A DNA stretch of 8,165 bases from Verrucomicrobiota bacterium (GTDB lineage Bacteria > Verrucomicrobiota > Verrucomicrobiia > Chthoniobacterales > UBA6821), in NCBI GenBank assembly GCA_016871655.1, contig VHCR01000055.1:1-8165 (forward strand), in the 5' to 3' direction. How positions within the stretch are numbered: position 1 is the stretch's first letter; each line of letters opens with the position of its first letter. Positions 1-5,383 of this stretch are shown here, one piece after another. The position numbers were made by a program, and so were the translations under genes. The notes below the pieces were generated by a model that was given only the letters and a program-made list of their open reading frames with translations, was not told the DNA's origin and made no database searches.

Positions 1-143
1 TCTCCCGCAGCAACACGATTGCGCGAGAGTGCAGCTGTCGCGTTGACCGACGAGGCGGAAGCGAGACAACTGCTAGCAAAAAAAACCGTAACGAGTAACG
101 AGTTACGGGCAACTGGCAAGAACCACTTTTGTTTGAAAATCAT
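1..143 (-). CDS. batD: BatD-like secreted protein, N-terminal fragment (cut by window edge)
   Basis: Reading leftwards from ATG at 143-141 gives 47 codons plus two bases before the window ends. Residues 1-30 look like a Sec signal peptide: a basic start (MIFKQK), a hydrophobic core (SLLVTVFFASSCLASA), and a plausible signal peptidase I site after ASA30 or VNA35. The mature part begins TAALSRNRVAAG and the next codon starts GA. This fits the BatD family, whose mature N-terminus usually reads like 'A.vdrnrvalGE'. The gene follows batB-batC by 127 bp, the usual place for batD in Bat operons. BatD proteins are envelope proteins with an extracytoplasmic beta-sandwich region and a C-terminal membrane helix; neither is visible here. 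Codons 10-20 (VARNSLLVTV region) are written by a 7-nt repeat. C26 in ASSC is a weak lipobox, so a lipoprotein is less likely. Only a weak AGGG lies before the ATG. The start and frame are fairly sure; the family call rests on a short stretch plus context. Confidence 0.72.
   Translation of the reverse strand, partial: MIFKQKWFLPVARNSLLVTVFFASSCLASASSVNATAALSRNRVAAG
88..115. repeat. Short tandem 7-nt repeat inside the batD signal sequence
   Basis: Four consecutive heptads read gtaacga, gtaacga, gttacgg, gcaactg, a decaying tandem array of period 7. Its first nine bases (88-96) are the exact reverse complement of actcgttac at 244-252, at the far side of the batB-batD gap. On the minus strand the array encodes part of the batD signal peptide (about residues 10-19). 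Confidence 0.7.
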
Positions 144-270
144 TTTCCCTAAAAGGAGATTAATACTGTTAAGCATAAACTTAAAAACCGATCTTACCAA
201 AATATGAATTTCTAAAAACTGATTTTGTTTCAATTTTAAAATCACTCGTTACAGCGCCATGGAATCGCGC
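144..270. other. batB-batD intergenic spacer
   Basis: This AT-rich 127-bp gap between two minus-strand operon genes has no convincing ORF. It holds the right arm (actcgttac, 244-252) of the inverted pair whose other arm lies in the batD signal sequence. No rho-independent terminator is evident, so read-through from batB-batC into batD is expected. Confidence 0.6.
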
Positions 271-2427
271 CTACCAATCTTTCGTGACCTCCTCCGAATT
301 GCGTCTCTGTTGGAATTTTACTTGCTGCTCTTCTTCTTGCACAGAACGAAGAAGCACTTCCGCTTGACGACGGGACATTCCATTCCCTTCCTTTTCTTCT
401 TTCTCTTCTCCCGCAGAAACTGCTGGCTGCTCTCCACCTTGTCCGGCCTCTTGAAGAGCTCCGCTCTTTTTTTCACCAGGTGTGGGTCGCGGCGTTGTTG
501 GCGAAGAACCGCCGGATTGTTGTTGCGGTTGTTGTTGGTTCTGTTGGGATGATTGATTCTGAGTGTTTTGCTCTTGTTGTTGCTGAGATTGATTTTGGTT
601 TTGATTTTGTTGATTTTTATCCTGCTGCTGGTTCTGTTGTTGGCCTTGATTCTGCTGAGGTTGCTGTTGCTGATTTTGATTCTGATTTTGTTGCGATGAA
701 GAACTAGATCCCTGCTGCTGCGCAGAGGAGTTTTGTTGTTGCTGCTGCTGGCTTTGGTTCTGCTGTTGCTGTTGATCTTGCTGTTGATCTTGCTGTTGAT
801 CTTGCTGTTGCTGCTGCTGAGATTGATTTTGGTTTTGATTTTGTTGATTTTTATCCTGCTGCTGTTGCTGCTGCTGGTTCTGGTTTTTATTCTGTTGCTG
901 TGACTGGTCTTGTTGTTGCTGTTGTTGTTGGCTTTTGTTTTGTGGTGGGGTCTTTTCATCCTGCTTTTTTTCTAAATCGTCGATCAGCTTTTTCACAAGA
1001 TCACGATTTTCTTTCGCATTTTTGTTATTTGGATCTTGTTTGAGAACAGTCTCATAATGTTGTAACGCATTTTTCCAATCAGAAAGTTTGATGGAACGAT
1101 CTTGCTGCTGCTCCCCAGCGCGAACCAAGGTATTAGCGAGATTGTAGGTTGCCGCCTCTTGCAATTTCGGCTCAGAAGCCGTCATAGCACTAGTAAAATA
1201 ATTTTCTGCTTTTTGATAATCTCCTTTTTTATAAGCGGCTGTTCCTGCATCAAATCGAACTTCGGGAGAGGAAGGAATTTTTTGGAGACGCTGCTCAAAA
1301 CTTTGAAGCGCTGCTTCATAGTTGCCTTGTTGATACTCTTGGATGCCAGGAGTTGCCTGAACACCCTGCACTACCAAAAGGAAAATTCCAAAGATGAATA
1401 TTTTCCTAACAGGTAATCTCCACCGTACTGTTGCTAATAAAATGGAAAATAGTAAAAAAAATAGCGCCATGCTTGCTGGAATTTCATAGCGCTCAATCGG
1501 CTTTCTCGCGCTCATTTCGCCGGTCATTCCGGCTTCAAGTGGAATAATTCCTTTTTCAACAATCGTCCGTGCTGCTTGAGAGCTAAAAGGTTCATAAAAG
1601 CCTCCGGTGACCTGAGCAATTTCTTTTAATCGCGCCTCATCTAATTTTGAAAGCACTGGCTTTCCGCGCTCATCACGCACAAAATCAGTTCCTCCATTTT
1701 CATTTTTTATAGGAATGAGTGATCCTGCAGCGGAGCCAATCCCAATTGTAAAAATTTTAATCCCTTGCGCAGCGGCTTCTTTAGCTGTTCCGATAGCATC
1801 CTCTTCTAAATCTTCACCGTCGGTCATAATGATTAAGGCTCGACTTGTTCCTTCTCCTTTTCCAAAAGCAATCTCTGCGGTTTTAATTGCCTCTGAAATA
1901 TTGGTCCCTCCTTTTGGAATGAGTGTTGTGTCTAACTCTGCAAGCGAGGCCGTCACTGCGTTGTGATCTAATGTCATTGGCGCCTGCAAAAACGCATCGC
2001 CTGCAAAAGCGATCAAACCAATGCGATCTCCTGGCAATAAATCAAGCACGTCTTGCCCTAAAAGTTCTGCTCGTGCCAAACGCGTCGGCGTTACATCGGT
2101 AGCTAACATGCTGCGAGAAGTGTCAATGGCCAATATCACATCGCGTCCACGAGAGACCACTTTTTTTTCTTCATAGCCCCATCGAGGCTCAGCTAGAGCA
2201 AAGGCAAGAGCTCCCCAAGCCAAGAACAACAAAATTGAACGGCCAGCTCGTCTCCAAGGACTCACGGAAGAGAGCAACCAAGCTCGAAGGCGTAGCGCCA
2301 CAACCTTAGCTAGAAGCTGCTCGCGGCGCCGATGCGCCCTCCAAAAAAGAAAAGCTAACGGAATCAAGGCCAGGAGAGCCCAGAGGAAGGCTGGATGGCC
2401 GAAGTTGAGTGCGTGTTCGAGAGTCAT
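271..2427 (-). CDS. batB: BatB-BatC fusion: membrane-anchored VWA protein with TPR and Q/N-rich tail
   Basis: This 718-residue protein has several modules in order. A BatA/B-type N-terminus (FGHPAFLWALLALIPLAFLF, helix about 11-29) and a second helix (62-80) come first. A VWA domain (about 95-290) follows with a complete MIDAS: D102-T-S104-R-S106, T175 and D203 in MTDGED. Two more helices (317-335, 341-358) precede two to three TPR-like repeats (about 360-475; e.g. YQQGNYEAALQSFEQ and YKKGDYQKAENYF). Then come a Q/N/S-rich tract (499-637) and a charged C-terminal segment (683-718) ending in TKDW. BatB and BatC are often separate genes; here they are one polypeptide. VWA-TPR fusions of this type are known in Bat operons. 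The four helices would place the VWA domain in the cytoplasm or periplasm depending on topology; this cannot be settled by eye. The ATG at 2427 fits the family N-terminus, though there is no Shine-Dalgarno sequence. The role is inferred: an envelope stress or aerotolerance complex with MoxR. Confidence 0.9.
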   Translation of the reverse strand: MTLEHALNFGHPAFLWALLALIPLAFLFWRAHRRREQLLAKVVALRLRAWLLSSVSPWRRAGRSILLFLAWGALAFALAEPRWGYEEKKVVSRGRDVILAIDTSRSMLATDVTPTRLARAELLGQDVLDLLPGDRIGLIAFAGDAFLQAPMTLDHNAVTASLAELDTTLIPKGGTNISEAIKTAEIAFGKGEGTSRALIIMTDGEDLEEDAIGTAKEAAAQGIKIFTIGIGSAAGSLIPIKNENGGTDFVRDERGKPVLSKLDEARLKEIAQVTGGFYEPFSSQAARTIVEKGIIPLEAGMTGEMSARKPIERYEIPASMALFFLLFSILLATVRWRLPVRKIFIFGIFLLVVQGVQATPGIQEYQQGNYEAALQSFEQRLQKIPSSPEVRFDAGTAAYKKGDYQKAENYFTSAMTASEPKLQEAATYNLANTLVRAGEQQQDRSIKLSDWKNALQHYETVLKQDPNNKNAKENRDLVKKLIDDLEKKQDEKTPPQNKSQQQQQQQDQSQQQNKNQNQQQQQQQDKNQQNQNQNQSQQQQQQDQQQDQQQDQQQQQNQSQQQQQQNSSAQQQGSSSSSQQNQNQNQQQQPQQNQGQQQNQQQDKNQQNQNQNQSQQQQEQNTQNQSSQQNQQQPQQQSGGSSPTTPRPTPGEKKSGALQEAGQGGEQPAVSAGEEKEEKEGNGMSRRQAEVLLRSVQEEEQQVKFQQRRNSEEVTKDW
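581..630. repeat. 50-bp perfect direct repeat, copy 1 (in Q/N tract)
   Basis: Bases 581-630 are identical to 815-864 over exactly 50 bp, and the flanking bases differ. Both copies encode the same peptide, around DKNQQNQNQNQSQQ. The two copies are 234 bp apart, a multiple of three, so loss or gain of one unit would keep the reading frame. Confidence 0.92.
769..804. repeat. 12-bp tandem repeat, three units
   Basis: Three consecutive perfect copies of ctgttgatcttg (769-780, 781-792, 793-804). On the minus strand they encode a repeated QDQQ-type tetrapeptide. Pure in-frame tandem repeats like this commonly change copy number by slippage. Confidence 0.92.
815..864. repeat. 50-bp perfect direct repeat, copy 2 (in Q/N tract)
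   Basis: Second copy of the 50-bp direct repeat, identical to 581-630. It begins tgctgagattg and ends cctgctgctg. It lies next to the 12-bp tandem array at 769-804. Confidence 0.92.
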
Positions 2428-2448
2428 ATTAAAGCAAAGAAACAGAAA

Positions 2449-2583
2449 GGCTATAGACTGTAGGCTGTAGGCTGTAGGTTAAAATAACGCCTTCGGCAAA
2501 AGATAAAATTTTCCACGGATGAATTTTAATTTACTTTTTAATTTGTGTTTCGAGCAGAAAATTCTACAGCCTATAGCCTGAGC
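2449..2583. repeat. Inverted heptad-repeat pair bracketing the batA-batB gap
   Basis: The left arm (2451-2478) is ctataga followed by three exact ctgtagg heptads. The right arm (2563-2583) is tctacag, cctatag, cctgagc. The arms are inverted complements: ggctatagactgtag at 2449-2463 pairs with 2564-2578 with one mismatch. The arms lie 21 bp from the batB start and 8 bp from the batA stop. The spacer also holds a small gcc-ttc-ggc hairpin (2489-2497). Confidence 0.85.
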
Positions 2584-2590
2584 TTTAGCT

Positions 2591-3676
2591 CTATGGAATT
2601 TTATTCCACCTCGTCTGCGATAAAATCATTTCTAGCGTTAGCAACAAGAGCGCCAACGCCAAAAACCACCAGAAAAAATCTTTCACATCGACTTTTTTAT
2701 CAAGCGTCACAGAACTTTTTTCAAGATGATCAATTTCTTGGAATGTTTTTTGTAAGGAAGCTTCATCAGCAGCACGAAAATATTTTCCATCTCCAATTTT
2801 TGCGATCTCTTCCAATAATTTTTCGTCAAAATCAAAGGTCACCTTTTGCATCACCACTCTTCCAAAAGGATCACGCACTGGAATTGAAACAGGCCCATTA
2901 CTCCCAGCTCCAATCGTATAGATGCGGATTCCAAGGGCCTTAGCAGCCTCAGCAGCAGTCAATGGCATTACCTTTCCAGCATTGTTAGCTCCATCGGTCA
3001 AAAGAACAATCAATTTACTTTTCGCTTCCTTGTTCTTTAAACGAGAAGCTGCAGAGGCAAGCGCAGAGCCAATCGCCGTTCCATCCTCTACTAGCCCGAG
3101 TTGAATACGATCGAGATTTTGAATGAGCCAATCGTGATCAAGCGTAATGGGGCTGACCAAATAAGGACGCCCCGCGAAAGCAATGATACCCATGCGATCA
3201 TTCGGACGACCTTCAATAAATTGTTGTGTCACTTGTTTTACTGCTTCCAAGCGGCTCGCACGTTGGCCGCCAATCACATAATCTTGTGTTGCCATCGATC
3301 CCGAAACATCGAGTACAATCATAATATCAATACCGCTTGCTTGAATGTGTGTTGTGGTATTGCTCCATTGTGGTCGCGCCAAGGCAATGATGAGTGACGC
3401 AATCGCTCCATACATTAATGTCAGCAATAGACCCCCTGCAGCCGACCGATGAACTTTTGCCACTTTGGCAACTAAGCTCGTTGATGAAAAAAGAAGCCCC
3501 GCTCCACCTCTTCCTCCTTGCAATAAGCTGAGGAGCGGCAAGAGGAGCAGCCCCAATAAAAACCAAGGATGAGCAAAAGAAAACCTTGTCCCCGCGAAGG
3601 AGGGAACCCAATTACTTACTTTGGCCAAAGCAAGAAGCCAATGACTCACAGAAATCTGATGAAACCAAACACTCAT
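2591..3676 (-). CDS. batA: BatA: membrane-anchored VWA-domain protein
   Basis: This 361-residue protein contains the BatA N-terminal motif (FSFAHPWFLLGLLLLPLLSLL, helix about 36-52), a second helix (80-99), and a VWA domain (about 115-315). A C-terminal helix (335-352) follows. The MIDAS is complete: D123-V-S125-G-S127-M, T200 and D228 in LLTDGANNAG, the wording typical of BatA. BatA is thought to act with BatB and the MoxR ATPase in a membrane complex that protects against oxidative or envelope stress; that role is known from the family, not shown here. The start overlaps the upstream DUF4381 stop codon in an ATGA arrangement and has a strong GGAGGAGGAGGG ribosome site, which implies translational coupling. 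The N-terminus is about 30 residues longer than usual, and residues 23-30 (WVPSFAGT) are encoded by a palindromic repeat-like sequence. Confidence 0.93.
   Translation of the reverse strand: MSVWFHQISVSHWLLALAKVSNWVPSFAGTRFSFAHPWFLLGLLLLPLLSLLQGGRGGAGLLFSSTSLVAKVAKVHRSAAGGLLLTLMYGAIASLIIALARPQWSNTTTHIQASGIDIMIVLDVSGSMATQDYVIGGQRASRLEAVKQVTQQFIEGRPNDRMGIIAFAGRPYLVSPITLDHDWLIQNLDRIQLGLVEDGTAIGSALASAASRLKNKEAKSKLIVLLTDGANNAGKVMPLTAAEAAKALGIRIYTIGAGSNGPVSIPVRDPFGRVVMQKVTFDFDEKLLEEIAKIGDGKYFRAADEASLQKTFQEIDHLEKSSVTLDKKVDVKDFFWWFLALALLLLTLEMILSQTRWNKIP
3588..3610. repeat. REP-like palindrome inside the batA 5' coding region
   Basis: The 23 bases starting gtccccgcgaagg form an imperfect palindrome (stem tccc/ggga type, loop around ttc). 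They closely resemble the common bacterial intergenic repeat of the form ATTCCCGCGaaGGCGGGAAT; the resemblance is from memory. On the minus strand it is in frame and encodes WVPSFAGT of BatA, just before the conserved FAHPW motif. Confidence 0.55.
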
Positions 3677-4224
3677 CCCTCCTCCTCCATTCCCTTTTGA
3701 ACAAATTTTTCTGCAGCCTGAATCAAGATCAAGCGTTCCTCTGCCTCCGCCACTCCCTGAGCAAATTTCAAAACATCGGACTGCCGCAGAAAATCACTCA
3801 ATGCTTCTTGCTCCGCCAAAGAAAAGCGCTTCTGCCCTTGTAGTGACTTCAAGAACTCTTCCGTCGTCTGACGGGGTGCAGCAAGACCAAAAACCTCACC
3901 CAAATAATTTCGAAGTAATGTTGAAACACGAATTCCAAAATCGTGATCGCTCCCAATCATGAGCTCTTTCTTCATCTCAGCAAGAGCTTGGAGCATCGCT
4001 TCTCTACGCGTGAGTGGACGCTTGCGACGGCTTCTCCAAATGAAATATCCAAGACCACCCAACAACAAAAAAAGAATCGCAACAGCAACGACAATCTGCG
4101 ATGTCGTGTAGGGAAAAAAGGGAACAGGGCCCACGATGTCGTGGAGCGGAGCTGGAGAACCAGGCTGAAGAATAGCCGCAAAAGAACACAGAGAACGCAA
4201 AGAAAGAAATCGAATTGATAACAT
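3673..4224 (-). CDS. DUF4381-like single-span membrane protein of the Bat operon
   Basis: This 183-residue protein has an N-terminal leader (1-25), a short proline-rich segment (LHDIVGPVPFFPY, 27-39), one strong membrane helix (43-63), a basic stop-transfer RSRRKRP, and a soluble helical tail (72-183). The order, the 'DI.gPvPf' motif before the helix, and the tail (RNYLGEVFGL..RQTTEEFL...FLRQSDVLKFA) match the DUF4381 proteins that lie between DUF58 and batA. Their function is unknown; they are presumed to be a membrane subunit or adaptor of the complex. The ATG at 4224 is the only upstream ATG in frame, but it has no Shine-Dalgarno sequence. Residues 6-18 (FLSLRSLCSFAAI) are encoded by a 9-nt repeat. 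The leader is therefore a poor signal peptide, and the true start could be elsewhere. A GTG at codon 31 is the main alternative. It overlaps batA by 4 bp. Confidence 0.82.
   Translation of the reverse strand: MLSIRFLSLRSLCSFAAILQPGSPAPLHDIVGPVPFFPYTTSQIVVAVAILFLLLGGLGYFIWRSRRKRPLTRREAMLQALAEMKKELMIGSDHDFGIRVSTLLRNYLGEVFGLAAPRQTTEEFLKSLQGQKRFSLAEQEALSDFLRQSDVLKFAQGVAEAEERLILIQAAEKFVQKGMEEEG
3677..3688 (-). promoter_or_regulatory. Strong Shine-Dalgarno sequence for batA
   Basis: The minus strand reads GGAGGAGGAGGG directly before the batA ATG and doubles as the last codons (EEEG) of the upstream gene. It decides the start at 3676 over a downstream start and supports translational coupling. It is the only strong Shine-Dalgarno sequence among the genes in this window. 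Confidence 0.85.
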
Positions 4225-4323
4225 ATTCTTTAACGACGGTTACAGGCTAATTTGGAATGCAGGGAAAACAAGCAAGGTAAAATAATCATTTTTTTCGTTC
4301 TTTGCGTTCTTTTGCGGCTATTC
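4170..4323. repeat. Inverted 9-nt-repeat pair around the DUF4381 gene start
   Basis: The left arm (4170-4202) begins gaatagccgcaaaagaac and contains cgcaaagaa-like 9-mers. The right arm (4291-4323) ends gttcttttgcggctattc. The outer 18 bases (4170-4187 and 4306-4323) are exact inverted complements, and pairing extends inward with a few mismatches. The left arm is inside the DUF4381 leader; the right arm is in the gap after DUF58. Confidence 0.9.
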
Positions 4324-4366
4324 ATTTTTTAAATATTTTTTATTCTTTTCCGTTTAATTTTCTTTT
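4225..4366. other. DUF58-DUF4381 intergenic spacer
   Basis: This AT-rich 142-bp gap has no ORF or terminator that can be supported. Its notable content is the right arm of the 9-nt inverted repeat (4291-4323). Confidence 0.6.
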
Positions 4367-5245
4367 TCATCTCCTCCGCTCACGATGCGCAAAAAAAGAA
4401 CGAAGGATCGGCAAGTAATCTTCATCGGTTCGAAGCGGGACAGTATCGACATGGTGTGAACCAAAAAGATGAATTAATTTTTTCTTTTTTTCTTCAACTT
4501 CTTGTTGATAGTTGGCACGAAAAGAAGGCGCTGCTGTGTTGATCTCGATATGTTCGCCCGTCTCCGGATCTTGAAGGGTTATCACCCCGACATTGGGAAA
4601 ATCTTCTTCTACCGGATCAATGATAGGGAGCGCAATCATATCGTGCCGTTTTGCTGCTACTGTCAAAGGTCGCGAAAAATCACCGTCAAAAAAATCAGAG
4701 ATCACAAAAACAATCGCACGCCGTGTGAGGATTTTGTTCAAAAATTCAAGCGCTTGCTTGATATCGGTCTTGCGACTTTTTGGCTGAAAGAAAAACATTT
4801 CTCGAATGAGCCTCAAATGATGTTGTCGCCCTTTTTTAGGAGGAATAAAAAGTTCAATCTGGTCTGAAAAAAGAATCAGCCCAACTTTGTCGTTGTTGTA
4901 AATAGCGCTGAAAGCAAGGAGAGCAGCCACTTCTGCGGCAACCTCTCGTTTACTTTCATTCACACTTCCAAAATTTCCCGAAGCACTCACATCGAGCAAA
5001 ATCATCACAGTGACTTCGCGTTCTTCATTAAATTTTTTAATGTAAGGCTCACCGGTTCGTGCCGTCACATTCCAATCAATCGTCCTAATTTCATCTCCAG
5101 GCGTGTAAGGGCGCACTTCTTCAAAATTCATCCCACGTCCTTTGAAGACGCTCTGATATTGCCCTGCAAAGGAAGACTCGACGAGCCTCTTCGTCTGCAA
5201 CTCAATCCGTCGCATCTTGCGTAGAATTTCTGAAGAAGTTTTCAT
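4367..5245 (-). CDS. DUF58-family VWA-fold protein
   Basis: The 292-residue soluble protein starts MKTSSEILRKMRR. It carries the DUF58 signature at 34-64 (FKGRGMNFEEVRPYTPGDEI, then RTIDWNVTART), followed by EPYIKKFNEEREVTV. A VWA fold follows: D85-V-S87-A-S89 in the first MIDAS strand, T160 as the likely second motif, and D184 in VISDFFD. The family works beside MoxR ATPases, probably as the cytoplasmic VWA adaptor. I chose the ATG at 5245 because the conserved family start, 'eiLrkmrriel.tkrlve', begins there. The open frame extends upstream to a TTG at 5308, but that stretch is repeat sequence and looks non-coding. There is no Shine-Dalgarno sequence. It lies 126 bp after moxR and 142 bp before the DUF4381 gene. 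Confidence 0.92.
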   Translation of the reverse strand: MKTSSEILRKMRRIELQTKRLVESSFAGQYQSVFKGRGMNFEEVRPYTPGDEIRTIDWNVTARTGEPYIKKFNEEREVTVMILLDVSASGNFGSVNESKREVAAEVAALLAFSAIYNNDKVGLILFSDQIELFIPPKKGRQHHLRLIREMFFFQPKSRKTDIKQALEFLNKILTRRAIVFVISDFFDGDFSRPLTVAAKRHDMIALPIIDPVEEDFPNVGVITLQDPETGEHIEINTAAPSFRANYQQEVEEKKKKLIHLFGSHHVDTVPLRTDEDYLPILRSFFAHRERRR

Positions 5246-5252
5246 ATTTGTT

Positions 5253-5364
5253 AGAAGATGGGAGATGGAAGATAGGAGATAGGAGTTGTGGTCTGCTAGC
5301 GCAGACAAAAATGAAATTTTGATTTACCGTAGGTCTTTATCCAATCTTCTATCTTCTATCTTCT
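5253..5364. repeat. Inverted heptad-repeat pair bracketing the moxR-DUF58 gap
   Basis: The left arm (5253-5287) is five heptads: agaagat, gggagat, ggaagat, aggagat, aggagtt. The right arm (5344-5364) is three exact atcttct heptads. The reverse complement of 5341-5364 matches 5253-5276 with four mismatches. One arm lies 7 bp before the DUF58 ATG and the other about 7 bp after the moxR stop. Confidence 0.9.
5291..5306. repeat. Small perfect hairpin in the moxR-DUF58 gap
   Basis: gtctgc-tagc-gcagac is a perfect 6-bp stem with a 4-nt loop, central between the two heptad arms. It has no adjacent T run, so it does not look like a terminator. Confidence 0.65.
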
Positions 5365-5383
5365 GCCGTGCCTACGGCACAGC
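5365..5383 (-). repeat. Hairpin across the moxR stop codon
   Basis: On the minus strand GCTGTGCC-GTA-GGCACGGC forms an 8-bp stem (one T·G wobble) with a 3-nt loop. It spans the last codons and the TAG stop (5374-5372) of moxR. The heptad arm, not a T run, follows, so it is unlikely to be a simple terminator. It could stabilise or process the moxR mRNA end. Confidence 0.6.

Larger units (their letters stand above)
517..933 (-). repeat. Q/N-rich low-complexity tract of BatB-BatC
   Basis: Codons 499-637 encode about 139 residues made mostly of Gln, with Asn, Ser, Asp and a few Lys. On the plus strand this appears as ttg/ctg trinucleotides. Both CAA and CAG are used and the tract is interrupted, so it is not a pure trinucleotide run. 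The tract links the TPR domain to a conserved-looking C-terminal segment and is likely disordered. The shifted minus-strand frame at 318-959 stays open only because of this composition. Confidence 0.9.

Noticed and set aside
1..80. Possible relative of the right-end hairpin element (both contain ctgctagc and GA-rich runs)
   Set aside because: The left end reads as a clean signal peptide and mature start of BatD on the minus strand, so the similarity is better taken as chance.
19..207. Plus-strand open frame of 62 codons at the left end
   Set aside because: It overlaps the batD N-terminal coding sequence on the other strand, has no domain-like character, and has only a chance frame.
259..552. 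Plus-strand frame rich in Leu and Arg
   Set aside because: It is antisense to the batB-batC C-terminus and reflects reverse-complement codon bias rather than a gene.
769..804. Tandem array considered as a CRISPR
   Set aside because: The units are 12 bp, contiguous and in a coding frame, with no spacers of constant length and no cas genes.
318..959. Long minus-strand frame rich in Asn, Ser, Lys and Thr
   Set aside because: It is the shifted frame of the Q/N-rich tract of BatB-BatC, open only because of CAA/CAG-type composition.
5246..5308. N-terminal extension of DUF58 from a TTG start
   Set aside because: The stretch is repeat and hairpin sequence; the conserved family start fits the ATG at 5245.
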